This document shows, in pieces, positions 10,009-20,737 of a stretch of 64,000 nt of DNA. Origin of the DNA: Durusdinium trenchii (taxonomy: Eukaryota; Sar; Dinophyceae; Suessiales; Symbiodiniaceae); the NCBI GenBank assembly GCA_963970005.1, contig CAXAMN010013736.1:23547-87546 (forward strand). Direction: 5' to 3'. Below the pieces are notes generated by a model. It saw only the letters and a program-made list of their open reading frames with translations. It was not told the DNA's origin and made no database searches. A program made the position numbers and the translations under genes. Within the stretch, counting starts at the first letter, position 1, and each line of letters opens with the position of its first letter.

Positions 10009-13000
10009 GAGTGAAGATTTACTCTGGCACAACACCGGTCAGATGAAAGACAAGCAGAAGTACTTGCTTTATGAGTTTGACCTTACACGCTGCGAGGGCA
10101 GACAGGCAGGTTGTGCTTTGATTTGAGTCTTTTGGACAACAGATTCATATGCCATCATTAGTGCATTTATATAGTTGTATGTATGTACTGTATGTGTGTT
10201 CACCTATCATTTTTCTTCGTTCTATTTTGTCTTCTCGCGAGAGGCATCCAGATATATAACCGGCTGATCCTCAATTTGTAGGATACAGTGATGATGTCCC
10301 TATGTGTAAAGTAGTTGGTAAGGTTTTGAGTCGAAAAGTGCACTGTAGTGAAACAATGAATGTGATCCTGATTGTGCATTACCACGCGTTTTCGCTGGAA
10401 GCAGTCATGAAAGAAAGGCATCGATATTCGCAACTGGTGAAAACTGCAACTACCCTATTGGTGGCAGGATACATGCAATTCGTCACCATTGGACATGCCA
10501 AGTCTAACTTGCTTTTGAACTTGTAATAGCCACGGTCGAGGATTCTGCTGCGACCATCATTAAAGTCTCCTCACCAACCTCAAGCAGATCTGGAGTTTTG
10601 AGAAGATTGTACAAGTGATCCAGGTTTGATACTTCGCTTTGCAAACAGACAGGGCACAGCAAGCAATGGTCTCATCTCACCTGAGCTGATCTTATCTCCC
10701 CTGATTTCCTGTGATCTCATATCCTTTCTCACCTCCTTGCCACTTCACCTGGCCCCGCAGGCAGCATTCAATTGTGTGTCGCAATTGCTTGCCCGCTGGC
10801 TGTTGCTGACTGTCCACATAGTGCCTTGTGCTCTGGATCTGGCTTTTTGATATGTTGTCTGCCACTTGGGTCGCTTGGGTCATCAGTGCCACTCGATCAT
10901 TTGGCACAGTCATGCGAACCCAACCGACCCAAGCGGTCAAAGATCACGGGCGACATTTCGCTCCGCCTCAAGTAGTGCTTCCGTTGTTTCAGGCGTTTTT
11001 CACATCAACTGCGGACGCCTCATTCCAGTTCCTGTCCTAGATCACAATTCCTTTTTAACGACCAGGAGACTCCTTTGCAGCATGTTTTTTCCCCCGAGGC
11101 TTTATGACTTCTAAAAGGAGCCTGCTTTGGTGTGATGGGACTTGGCTAGGGTTTATGTCATGATCTGGGCCAGAAGTAGGCCGAGGCGGCGCAGGCAGCT
11201 CACTTCTCCCACATCTTCACACACCGCCGGCATTGGCATGTAGAGTTTTGGTACAGTGGACAGGCCTTTCATTCACACTACGCGTGCATGGATCTACCTA
11301 TTGATGAGTCGCGCAGGCTGAATCTATGCTCCTGCCACTGAGCTTTGGTCACGCAGCTAATAGGCCTTATGATGTGTTATTGGGTTTGGAGAGTTGATCT
11401 CCAGACGTGCCCCTTCAACCTCCTGGCAGAGTGTGTTGTTGAATGGAGCCAGGGATATTGGATTCGCTTTGATTACAGGTAACGCTTCTAGAAAGGGTTC
11501 GTGCCGTATGTCAACACTGAGCTATTATTGTCACCTTGGGCAATTTTTAAAGGTTTGATTTGTTCTGCTTCTTAAAGACCGCGGAGGGAGCCTGCCACCT
11601 TGATGAAGCTCACGAATTTTCAATGCATCCATCGACTGCAAACCGCAAACCGTGTCTCTACCCCACTGCCGTGCTAACTGCGTTTGGTCTTGCTGTCCCA
11701 ATCAAGAGCTTCATATTCACAAGCATTGCCATTCTTTGTGATGTTCTGCCAAGCGACAGCGCATTGGAGCTTGGCGTTCCCGACTGGCTTTCATCATGCT
11801 TTACTTGCTTCGCGGGAAAGAAGAGATTGGCACAATGAGGCTTATTGGGGCCACTTGCTTCATAGACTGCTAAAGCTCCCAGCTGGTCTTTGGAAATGTT
11901 CCCGGTAGCCCGCAAGAAATTGGGCTTGTCTGTTGTTGGGTGCCATTTGCCACTTCTGTGACAGGTCCCCGCAAAAAGGTGGCGGATGTGGTAACACGAC
12001 TTGCAGTCTCAGCTGTGCTAAGAAAACAGGCCCCTCGTTACATCGTAACAGGTACCGGGGGATATGGGAATCAACAACTAGTGGAAGATACCCAAATACA
12101 GGACACTAAGGAAGCTAAACGAGGAAACGTGATCTCCGTGAACACAAATTCTGAATTACATGAGACGGACAGGGAGAAGCGCGCGGAAGGTCTGTTTAAG
12201 CCACAGAAGCACGTCAATACGTGAAAGGCACAAACTCGCTAATCCGGAACACGATGTCGGAGTGTCTAGCTCGAAATTTCCATCAAACTTTGTGAGGTTC
12301 AGGAAGAGAATTAAACATGGATGTATGCGACAAATCAGGGGCAATTGGAAAAGCATTTGGTAGGTTATGTGATGTGGGTTATGTGGGAGGGACATTTGGT
12401 AGTGGTAACGGCCTAAGGCTTTCATAGTATCCTCCCCATTTGGCACACCAGGGCCGGAATATAAGGATGCCTGAGGTTTGGTTTGATTGAAAGCCCAGCA
12501 CCTGTTTATCGTTTTTTGGGAACATATCTGTTTTAGTCAATGGTGCAAGATGCTTGACAATGATACGAAAAGTCTCCGCCTGTTTTGTAAAGATCTGTGC
12601 TGCGGAGGAAGAATGCTAATGTCTGGATGATAAATGGGTTTGGCTTCATCTTCGACATTGGATGTGGTGGGGATTGGGACACGGCTCAATTCCGAACATG
12701 ATTGCAGTCTCTGCGTCGGATGTGTGCAATGCTCATTGTGCAGGACAGGCATCCGAGTTTTCTTCGAACAAAGGTTGATTGACAACGCACAATGCAGTTT
12801 GCGCAGCCGGACGGGTGGTGGCCTACTTGGCTGTGGGAGATGATGACGGCGCATTTTTGCAGGGTTTCTTCTTTGGGATGTTGCAAGCACCTTATGTCTG
12901 CTGTATGTGGCGGACCCCCTTTTTGAACAGCTGTTTTATGGAGAGTGCATATGTTCTGGAATCTTAGGGGGCCATTCTCAGTTGAAGCACGTCGCACGTG

Positions 13001-13150
13001 TTTACCTGTGATAGTCACGGGGCTCGTTACAAACAACTGTTTGCTCTCAAGAGCGAGCGCTCTCGTGGATGAACGGCCGCAGGTGTTTGGTACCAATGGA
13101 AAAATCTGTCAGAGGTGCCTGGACTGTGCCAGTGTGTTTGCAGTGCAATG
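10009..13150. other. Unassigned region
   Basis: Many open stretches of 60-136 codons are present, none with recognisable domains. I saw no RNA gene, terminal repeats or reverse-transcriptase motifs. Introns, intergenic sequence or very old repeats are all possible. Confidence 0.3.
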
Positions 13151-13152
13151 AT

Positions 13153-13174
13153 GTATATATATATATATATATAT
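13153..13174. repeat. (TA)n microsatellite
   Basis: An uninterrupted TA run followed by TTATG repeats. Confidence 0.9.
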
Positions 13175-13196
13175 GTTATGTTATGTTACTCTCTTG

Positions 13197-13486
13197 AAAA
13201 ATAACGTGGCCCTGTAAAGTGATTTTTTTGTTTTTTTGATTATATATGTTAGTGGAAGGGGCTCTAAGGGTACAAGTGGTACGTAAGTGTGAGGAGGATA
13301 TGTTAGCACTTTTCTGGACGGATATCTGGTGGATATCTTTGTTGCATTCTTCTGAAAATAACGTAACCTTGTAATTTGGAATTTGTTGGTGTGGAACATG
13401 TTAGTGGAAAGGGCTTCACAGGCTTACAAGTGGTGTGTGTGCGCCGGATATGTGAGCACTGTGAGCACTTGTTCTGGAGGGATATC
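13197..13486 (+). repeat. Two tandem copies of a ~158-bp unit
   Basis: Copy one (13197-13326) and copy two (13355-13486) share AAAATAACGT, ATGTTAGTGGAA, TACAAGTGGT and a final GGATATC in the same order. They have diverged by substitutions and small indels. Confidence 0.7.
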
Positions 13487-13650
13487 TTCGCAAGTTTTGT
13501 GGACGTGAGACAGCTTGGCTCCAGAGTTTTCTTTTTTTTCTGGAGCACAACTGCCATGCTGCCGAACGGGCAGCCCTACGTAACCACTTGGCCTTCCCAG
13601 CGGAGCTCTGTCAAGCTCCGGGCTGCAGTGACTGTGCATTTGGTGTGGAG

Positions 13651-13806
13651 CACAGGAAGGGCACTAACATAGCCCGCTAGATTGAGCATGGAGTTTGCCA
13701 ATAGTACAGGAAAGGACTAACATAGCCCTCTAGATTGAGCATGGAGTGTGCCAATAGCACAGGAATGCGCTAACATAGCCCTCTAAATTGAGCATGGAGT
13801 TGCCCA
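13651..13806 (+). repeat. Three tandem copies of a ~53-bp unit
   Basis: Each unit contains CTAACATAGCCC, then TAGATTGAGCATGGAGT, then GCCAATAG and ACAGGAA. The TAACAT word recurs at 13665, 13718 and 13771, a period of 53. Confidence 0.85.
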
Positions 13807-13993
13807 ATGCGCACCCAGAATGGCAACATTCGTAGTCGCCCCAGACCAGGTTAGCAGTGTTTTTGGAAACTACCTCAAAGCAAAAGTTACATGCAATTCC
13901 CCAGGAAACACCGGAGAAGGCTTGGATATGTTAGTTGGGGTCCTCACTGCTGCCAGGGATACGCTATTTTTGGGGAGTGTATCTCATGTTATC

Positions 13994-14283
13994 TTATGTC
14001 ATGTAATGGTATAGTATGGTATGGCAATGTATGTATGGTATGTATGTAAGTAAGTATGTAAGTATGTATATAAGTATGCATGCATGTATGTAAGTATGTA
14101 ATGTATGTAATGCATGTATGTAATGTAATGTAATGTAATGTAATGTAATGTAATGTAATGCAATGCAATGCAATGCAATGCAATGCAATGCAATGCAATG
14201 TATGTATGTGTGAAATGTATGTATGTATGCATGCAAGTATGCAAGTATGTAAGTATGTATGTAAGTAAGTAAGTATGTATGTA
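13994..14283. repeat. (TATG)n/(TAATG)n microsatellite at LINE 3' end
   Basis: Long imperfect TATG, TAAG and TAATG/CAATG repeats. The block directly abuts the A-tract end of a truncated LINE at 14284, and a matching array lies at that LINE's other end. Confidence 0.95.
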
Positions 14284-15570
14284 TTTTTTCCTAAAGTGTC
14301 TTTTACTGCATGAACGGTTTGGCTCTAAGTATGTTAAAAAATCCTAAAGAGGATCCTTTTCAGTTGAACGAGCCGCTGCATGCCTCGGCTGCCCGCTGCT
14401 TGCAGTGTTGCGTTCCACGGCTGCCCGCTACTTGCTGGTTCTAGAAGTAGTCCACCATGACTGTTTGGTCGTCTTCTTGGGACTCTTCTTCGCCGTACTC
14501 TTCAGCTGGCATGAGCTGGTGGTGCGTGGAGGTCAATCTCCTGAGGCCTGTGGTCAGCCTGTGTGTCTGCTCCTGCTTTGGGGCTGGGTGTCATGGCCTT
14601 TGCAGGAGTGTGGCTGTCCGCTGGATCCCCGTCTGGGAGTGGGTTTCTGGGTCCTCCCTGGCTGGCTGGTTGCAGTGGCAGCAACTGCCAGTGGGCTGTG
14701 TTGGGAAATACCGTCTTGGGTCTGCAGTGGCGGTGATCCCTTAAGCCCTGCTCCTTTGCACTCCTTGTGGTGGGCGGTAGTGCTCATGATGCGTTGTTGG
14801 CTGTCGAGGTGACATACTCTTGGAATGCCGCTGCATTGACCCGTTTGTGGATGCTGGTGCCACACTTGGTGCATTTGAGGTATCAAAGCAGTGTTGGTCT
14901 TTGCCAGGTGGCTGGAGATCCTGGTTGTGCAGGATGGCCTTTATGTTCTGGGCCCTGGTTGGCTTCTTGGTGGGTGGTGGGGCTTCTTGTCCTGGTGCTG
15001 GACAAACTTGGTCGGCCTGTAGCTGTGGACAGGCCTCATTGAGTCTGGCCTCCAGGACTGGGGTGGTCAGTCTTCGTGCGTGCGTGCTCCGCAGCCGCTG
15101 CAATGATAGCCGCTGCGGTGTGATTGGGTTGCCACGGTTTGGTGCACTGTTGCACCAGGTCCTTCTTGTGCTGTTTGGTTTGCTTACCCTGCTGTCTGGG
15201 TGCCTTGCAGTGGATGTAGCGCTGCTTGTCATCAAAGATCTTCTCCAGCCTTTGGACCGCGTGGGTGTAGATGCGTTTGTGGTCTTGGTCCAGTGTTTTT
15301 TGCCACTCGGTGAGCTTGCGGTCATGCAGCATTGGCTCTCTCCCATGCAGTCAGGGCCGCATCCCTTTGTCTTCTGCGTAGCTGGGGCTCATTGCCAGGC
15401 GCCTCAGAGATTCTGGTGTTCCGGCTGATGTAGAGGACAGTGATGCGTTTCCTGTCCTGCTCAGTGACGTTGTCTAAGAGGTTTGGTATTGGTGTTGATG
15501 CGGACTCTTGTGCCGTGCTTCCCATACAGAGCTGAGCTGGATGATCACCTTGACTTGTGTCCTCTAAGTG
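14284..15570 (-). mobile_element. 5'-truncated copy of LINE1 family
   Basis: This minus-strand copy holds only the 3' part of the LINE family at 25171-32715. Frames in 15036-15332 read HAVQRLEKIFDDKQRY and KKDLVQQCTKPW, matching HAVQRLEQIYADKQHY and KKDLIKQCTKPW in the long copy. Around 14860-14885 a frame reads KCTKCGTSIHKR, the second zinc module. Frameshifts and small deletions make it non-functional. Its 3' end is a six-base A tract (minus sense) followed by TACATACA repeats. Its 5' truncation point, near 15570, runs straight into another (TATG)n block. Confidence 0.9.
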
Positions 15571-15768
15571 TGTATGTATGTATGCATGCATGCATGTATG
15601 TAGGTAGGTATGTATGTATGTATGTACGTATGTATGTATGTAATGTAATGTAATGTAACGCAATGTAATGCAATGTAACGTAATGTAATTTAGTGTAAAT
15701 GTAATGTAATGGTATTTATGTATGTATGTATGTATGTACGGATGGATGGATGGGTGGATGGAGGGATG
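15571..15768. repeat. (TATG)n/(TAATG)n microsatellite at LINE 5' truncation
   Basis: TATG repeats pass into TAATG and then GGATGGATGG-type repeats. With the array at 13994-14283 it brackets the truncated LINE. Confidence 0.95.
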
Positions 15769-16460
15769 GTCACGTTCTGATGCTGATACTGGCCAAGATT
15801 CACAATCGTTGTGCCCCATTGGGGAAGACGGCTGATCCCCTCAGGAAAATTGCTCTCCAGTGTCAGGGGAGAAAAATCAGCCTTATAATTGGTTGAGGAG
15901 TTGGTGTCACTCCTGGAGCCACGTAGGTGCCGCCTTCATAGCCCGGGATATCTCCTTCATACTGAATCTTGTAGCCAGCGAGGGCTTCAGACGAAGAAGG
16001 AAAAGATGCACCCGGAGCACTCTTGAAAGCACGCTTGGTGTTCTTGGATTCGAGCTCACTCAACTCACGGCGTTTGACAGCGTTGGTCATAGCGCCGCCC
16101 TGAGAAATAATCACTCTCTGAAAGGCGAGGGCTTACACCAGAGCAGCTGGCCTCAATCGCACCGTGAAGTGTCTCTGCACTCACGCCACTCGCTTGGGCT
16201 CGGCCATCAATTGCTCTTGCTCCTTCGGGGAAAAAGACATGATGGCAAATCACACAAATTGAAGACTATTGAGAGTCTTTCACAAAAGCTTTGAGCGCCG
16301 AAAACAAACTGCAAGGATACATGGACTATGAAGACAAATTTCGTGAAACTACAAAAAGAACGGTGAAGACAAAGCGGCTAAGGCTGTCCGCACAAATGTT
16401 CAAGACTCGAACAGGCAGAGTGCTACCGCTTGTGGTTACCCATACCTTAGTTTAGGCTTT
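15769..16460. other. Unassigned; probably 3' flank of copia relic
   Basis: No motif could be supported. A minus-strand RNase H tail ends just above 16461, so part of this may be its 3' untranslated region and terminal repeat, but I found no matching terminal repeat at 18.2-18.5 kb. Confidence 0.3.
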
Positions 16461-16849
16461 TCACTCACTGGTATGGTTCCCCATGGGACCTCTCTCGTCG
16501 GACTGCCCTGTGTCTCGGTTTTTCTGGCGGCAATCACGTTCTGCAGCCTGTTGAGCCAACGCATAGTTCTCAGGCGAGATCTGATATGAGGACGATCTGA
16601 TGCAGGAACGAAGCAAGTCCATAGGGTCCTGTTTATCCTTAGTCAAACCGTCAAACCATGAGCTATCATGCGGTCGGTTGGGAGCCAACGCACGGAGGCC
16701 TGAGTCAATTTGAGTGACTCTCTTATGATCACTATGTCGATGCTTGTACGGCGATCTTCAACAGCGGTTGGAGAAGAGGGAGAGATCAAGTGATCAAACA
16801 AGGACTTTATACAATCAGTAGCTAGGATGGGAGGCCTACGAGAAAGCAT
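16461..16849 (-). pseudogene. Copia-like RNase H tail (second relic)
   Basis: Two minus-strand frames carry the end of a copia RNase H domain. The upstream one (16643-16849) has SLFDHL, then EDRRTSIDIVIIRESL and VRWLPTDRMIAHGLT. The downstream one (16461-16688) continues GLTKDKQDPMDLLRSCIRSS. The GLTK overlap shows a single-base frameshift. IAHGLT replaces the usual IADGLT. The segment directly follows methyltransferase-like sequence, so reverse transcriptase and integrase are missing. Confidence 0.8.
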
Positions 16850-16914
16850 CTCTCGTCCGGCTCTTGGTTCAAATGAGCCATCTAAGGTCTCGCGCGTGAG
16901 AAGGCTGACCCATT

Positions 16915-17391
16915 CTACGGAGTGGAAACATGTGCCCTAACTGAGGCCTGCGACAAATCATACCCTGTGATGAGATCATATGAGTCACACCTACCACCAA
17001 CACCGGTCACTAGAGGTGCAAATCTCGGTGGGCAAAACACTTCTGCTACGTGCAGCTGTCCTGATTCCGCCTGAACTGGATTGAGGGGGTTGTCAGAACG
17101 TTTCTCTAACTGGCGGACTTGAGACTTCAGTTGACGGACGTAATGCGTGGGGAGGCTGTCAAGCGTGGAAGAAATCTCCTGAGGCCGAAACCAGAATTCA
17201 GTGCGAATGTGCCAAAAGTCCGACGGCCCCGGATGGTGATAACATGCTTTTCCTTTTTGTGGGTTGATGTCCTCATCGAACAAAACAGTCTCTGAACTCT
17301 CATCTATGACTCGGCGTCGAACAACAGAGTGCCACAAGGGTCCTTGTTTAGTGGGGTTTGTTTGACAAACGAATCCCTTCGAACCCAGCAC
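16915..17391 (-). pseudogene. Methyltransferase-like segment of copia relic
   Basis: A minus-strand frame reads VAEVFCPPRFAPLVTGVGG and DLITGYDLSQ. This resembles the opening of the methyltransferase-like domain (EVFSPPR...DLxTGxDL pattern) that I know from dinoflagellate copia-like polyproteins. A coiled region (LKSQVRQLEKR) precedes it. The rest of the domain, with its PPC-type motif, is absent, because the sequence jumps to an RNase H tail within about 70 bases. The family assignment rests on remembered similarity. Confidence 0.55.
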
Positions 17392-17496
17392 TGAAGTGAG
17401 TCAGACGTGCCTGAGTCAGCAGGTTGGGGTTGTGCAGCCGGAGGTTCCGATGACTCCTCTTCCAGGCAGGAGACGGTCCTCTTCGACCCGCGAGGG

Positions 17497-17901
17497 TTAT
17501 GACTCTGGAGCCTGAGTGCTGCGCATGACTTCCTGTTCGAAGTCGGGTCGATCCGAAGTGCCAACCACCTTCACTGCGAATTGACCTGCTTCGTTTGTCA
17601 CCCATGGCACTGACGCACGGTTGTCAAACAATGTCAACTGTTGCTTGCCAAAGTCAATGACTGCTTTCAATGTCTCTAAGGCGTTGCGAGAAACCAAAGA
17701 CGGTGCTTGACCCTTCACAATGGCAGTCCGAATAGTACCCTTCTTTCCTCCCAAGGTAACTGGGAGGCGAATCACTTCAGGGTCCTCCGGCAAGGGATCA
17801 CGACCGACAATGGACCGACCACAACCGGAGTCCAAAACTCCGTAACGGACTGACCAGCACGATTTCTGGAGAAGGCAATGCACTACGTCGCTCACGCACA
17901 A
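17497..17901 (-). pseudogene. Retroviral-type aspartic protease of copia relic
   Basis: The frame reads GVLDSGCGRSIVG near residues 21-33, a version of the D-S/T-G-A active site with Cys in place of Ala, followed by a beta-rich stretch (VIRLPVTLGGKKGTIRTAIV). It lies immediately downstream, in the minus sense, of a gag-type zinc knuckle, the normal gag-protease order. It probably processed the polyprotein. Upstream and downstream frames differ, so the gene is broken. Confidence 0.7.
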
Positions 17902-17904
17902 CTG

Positions 17905-18153
17905 CTAATGGAGAGAGGGTGTCACTGCAGATACCAGCCATAGCCACGAAGTCAACATCTCCTCTGGAAGGGGCTGGTGCTCAACTGTTGTCGCCAAGGC
18001 AGCGCCGGTTTCCTTCCTGGGCTGAGTGCTGGAGGTTGCTCCTCGATTGGAACTTGAGGATGTTGTGCGAGGTAACGTGCATTCACGAGACCAGTGTCCG
18101 ACATTTCCGCAGCGGTGGCGTTTTGTCTTCCTCTTGAGTTCTGCAATTTCCAC
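17905..18153 (-). pseudogene. Gag zinc-knuckle remnant of copia relic
   Basis: The frame reads KRHRCGNVGHWSRECTLP. A normal knuckle is C-x2-C-x4-H-x4-C; here the first Cys position is Arg and the other three ligands are present. A Ser/Thr-rich tail follows. Such knuckles bind genomic RNA in Gag. Confidence 0.7.
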
Positions 18154-18680
18154 CCGATAGCTGCGTTTGAGGACGGAGGTAGCGCCAAACTTGCGAGCGC
18201 CAGCTCTGCATGATCATCCAGAGCGGGCTGCCTTCAGCGTCTCTCCTTCTTGTGCTCGAAGGTAGAAGATCTCAGTCAACGTTTCACTCATTTCATCACT
18301 GGCATCTTTTTGGGGAAAACGCTTATCTAAGCGCTCCAGCAACACACGCTCTCCACCCTCCTTTTGGTAGGAGGCGGGGTCCAGGCGCTCTACACGCCTT
18401 GCCTGACAAAAGGGTAAATATAATAGGCGTCACAAGCCTTGGGCTCAACCTTGTCTTCTAGGGTGAGCAATTTATTCATGAATCATTGCTTCCACCTTTT
18501 GTACTCTCGAGAGTCCTCGGATTCACCCGCGAAATACTGTAGGCCGTGATGGCCTTCCGAAGTCGCTCACGAGTGAACGCTACAATCCTATGTAGCCCCC
18601 TAGCAACGTGAAAACATCGCCGGATCCGACCGGGCGAGCGGGCGTCTTTCCTCCTGCACGTCGGGCCGAGAGCCCCTGCG
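18154..18680. other. Unassigned; possible 5' flank of copia relic
   Basis: No coding motif was found. By position it could hold the gag N-terminal part and 5' terminal repeat of the relic at 16461-18153, but nothing matches the region below 16461. Confidence 0.3.
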
Positions 18681-18695
18681 TGTATGTATGTATGT
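18681..18695. repeat. Short (TATG)n tract at LINE stub 3' end
   Basis: TGTATGTATGTATGTA directly precedes the T run that is the A tail of the LINE stub on the minus strand. Confidence 0.85.
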
Positions 18696-18784
18696 ATTTT
18701 TCTAGAGGGGTTTGCTCGGAGTTGGAGGGGCACTGAGCACTGTGGCCCAGGCAAAGGCCGTGGTGGCTCAGAAGTAGTCGACCG
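18696..18784 (-). mobile_element. Extremely 5'-truncated LINE1-family stub
   Basis: On the minus strand it begins with GTCGACTACTTCTGA, which encodes VDYF-stop. The long LINE ends QVDFF-stop and the copy at 14.3 kb ends VDYF-stop. About 70 bases of 3' untranslated sequence and a five-base A tract follow, then TACATACA repeats. The other end meets TATG sequence at 18785. Only the last few codons and the 3' end were inserted. Confidence 0.7.
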
Positions 18785-18790
18785 TATGTA

Positions 18791-19545
18791 TAGTGACGTT
18801 TCCACAGATAGAATATGGACTAATTCCAAAAAGCTAATTAGTCTATATTCTATCTCCTGGATCGATATTTTGCCCGGGGGAACAGATAGAATATAAATCA
18901 TGAAATCGTAGCTTTTATGATGCTTTTTAGACTTATCCAAACAACTATGGCAGTCAAAGCTCAAGCATGTGCATGCACAATGTGCATCCAGCAGGTTTAA
19001 GTAATGATTTTCAAGCAGGTTTTGCACATAGAAGTTGGATTCAGACAGCAGTTTGAAGTATATATATTGATATGTTGATATGCATCAAAGATAAACTATA
19101 TGTATGTATGCTTGATTTTGGAGACATCATCATTTTTATGATGCATGTTGAAAATATCCAAACAACGATGGCAATTCAAACTCAATCATGTGCAAGCACG
19201 ATGTGCATCCAGCAGGTTTAAGTAATGATTTTCAAGCAGGTGTTGCACATAGAATATGTGATGACACGGTTGTGTTAATATACCAGCATGTAAGGGTGTA
19301 GATATAGACATATACATGTGTGCTTTAGCTCCGTTCATACACAAATCAATGACACCTTTTTTTAATGTATATATATATATGACATATATATATGTTATAA
19401 AACAAAATATAGTGTATCTAAAATATTCTATGCGCAAAGATTTGTTCTATCTGCTAACTTCAAAAGAACTAGTTTTTTTCAACTCAAAAATATTCTACCT
19501 GCTGACTAATTATTTTAGTATATTCTATCTCCCTGAACGTCACTA
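18791..19545. mobile_element. TIR element (MITE-like) inserted at TA
   Basis: The ends are perfect 10-base inverted repeats, TAGTGACGTT at 18791-18800 and AACGTCACTA at 19536-19545. The similarity continues further in (GATAGAATAT). The element is flanked by TA at 18789-18790 and TA at 19546-19547, the target duplication typical of Tc1/mariner-type transposition. It contains no transposase and is AT-rich. It sits inside the (TATG)n tract that flanks the LINE stub, so it inserted later. Confidence 0.8.
18935..19253 (+). repeat. Internal direct repeats of the TIR element
   Basis: About 98 bases at 18935-19032 recur at 19156-19253 with a 221-base period. Shared blocks include ATCCAAACAAC, GTGCATCCAGCAGGTTTAAG and TAATGATTTTCAAGCAGG. 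Confidence 0.85.
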
Positions 19546-19547
19546 TA

Positions 19548-19871
19548 TGTTTGTATGTATGTATGTCTGTATGTAATGTAATGTAATGTAATGTAGTAAT
19601 GTAGTTTAACCTACTTTAATGTAATGTAATGTAGTGTATGTCTTGATGAAATGTAACGTAATGTAACGCAACGCAATGCAATGCAACGCAACGCAAGGTA
19701 ACGTTATGTATGTATGCATTTAAGCATGTATGCACTCATGCATGGATGTATGAATGTTTGACTGTATGAATGTGTGTATGTATGTATGTATGTATGTATG
19801 TATGTATATATATGTATTACTATTATTATTCATGTAATGTACTGTAATGTAATGTAACGCAATGACCTTCT
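19548..19871. repeat. (TATG)n/(TAATG)n microsatellite
   Basis: TATG, TAATG and CAACG repeats separate the TIR element from the 3' end of LINE2 at about 19872. It serves as 5' flank of the LINE stub and 3' flank of LINE2. Confidence 0.9.
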
Positions 19872-19994
19872 CGACCTTTCGAGACGCCAAACGTAAGTTT
19901 GTAGCGCTGCCGATCAGAGATGGATGAGCTGTGGCTTTCAGCCATCAGCTCAACAACATTTTCCAAAGTGACCCCAAGGCCGCATCAGTCATGG

Positions 19995-20705
19995 TCCAGT
20001 CATGGTTGTCGTCGGATCGTCATCCCTGCTCAGGAAAAGGACATATGCATCTTGCACCGTTGTCGGCCGCTGTCCATCATCAGCCATGAACCAGCCTGAG
20101 GTGTGAGGGTCACGAAACCAAGCCTTGAAGTGAGCCACTGTGGCTAGTGATGCTGCGGAACTTGACCTGGCTGTGAGTCAGGTGGATGGAGTCGGGGCCA
20201 AGTTCAGGTAGCAGCACTGAATCCGGAAAGTGCACCTCACGACACCTGTCCGGCCAGCATGCATTCCAAGAGAGTAAGCCCAACTGTCCAAAATCTGCTC
20301 AAGTTGGAATTTTTGGTCCAAATCAGCAAGCCAGTTGAAGTTCAAGGATGCGTGCGCGCCCCCTTGATCCGATATGTGGAGTCCATCCACCGCTGAAAAC
20401 TTTCGAGCCCAGCTGTGGTTGATGCCAGGCAAGCTCAACCACTCAAGCAGAGAGAAAAGAAATTCAGAGGCTCACTGCTGCGCCTCTGAGGAACCCCACT
20501 TTGCAAACAGCGGACGAAATGCAGCCACCTGGCGGAGCTGATGTGGCCCTTCCAAACATTCTGCAAACAGCTCATGAACAAACCCCTCATCATGAGCACC
20601 CCGGAGTTGGTTTAGCACCGTCGGTGTGTGCGCGACACTCCACATGAGCGAACAGGGTGGCGTTGATGTAGCGCCAGTTGCCATCGTTGAGGAGTTGCCA
20701 TTGAA
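19995..20705 (-). pseudogene. LINE2 C-terminal ubiquitin-specific-protease-like domain
   Basis: Pieces in several minus frames match the peptidase C19 (USP) order. A Cys-box-like segment, NDGNWRYINATLFA (about 20640-20690), has Arg encoded at 20671-20673 where the nucleophile Cys is expected. A QQ-stop-ASEFLFSLLEWL segment matches QDAxEFL, with a TGA at 20472-20474. A His-box-like HFKAWFRD has its His codon at 20130-20132, with SHSG in the neighbouring frame. GWFMADDGQ (Asp-Asp 20076-20081) and AYVLFL (20031-20048) end the fold. If real it would cleave ubiquitin-like conjugates. This copy is dead through the Cys loss, stop and frameshifts. The assignment is by motif order only. Confidence 0.6.
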
Positions 20706-20737
20706 GCACAGCTTGACTGAAGTCTTCAGCCTTGAGG

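Noticed and set aside
13989..14244. Several overlapping open frames of Tyr/His/Thr-rich peptides
   Set aside because: They are translations of the TATG/TAATG microsatellite and stay open only because the repeat contains no stop in those phases.
14405..15428. Plus-strand frames of 135-202 codons rich in Trp, Leu and Cys
   Set aside because: They are antisense shadows of the truncated minus-strand LINE copy.
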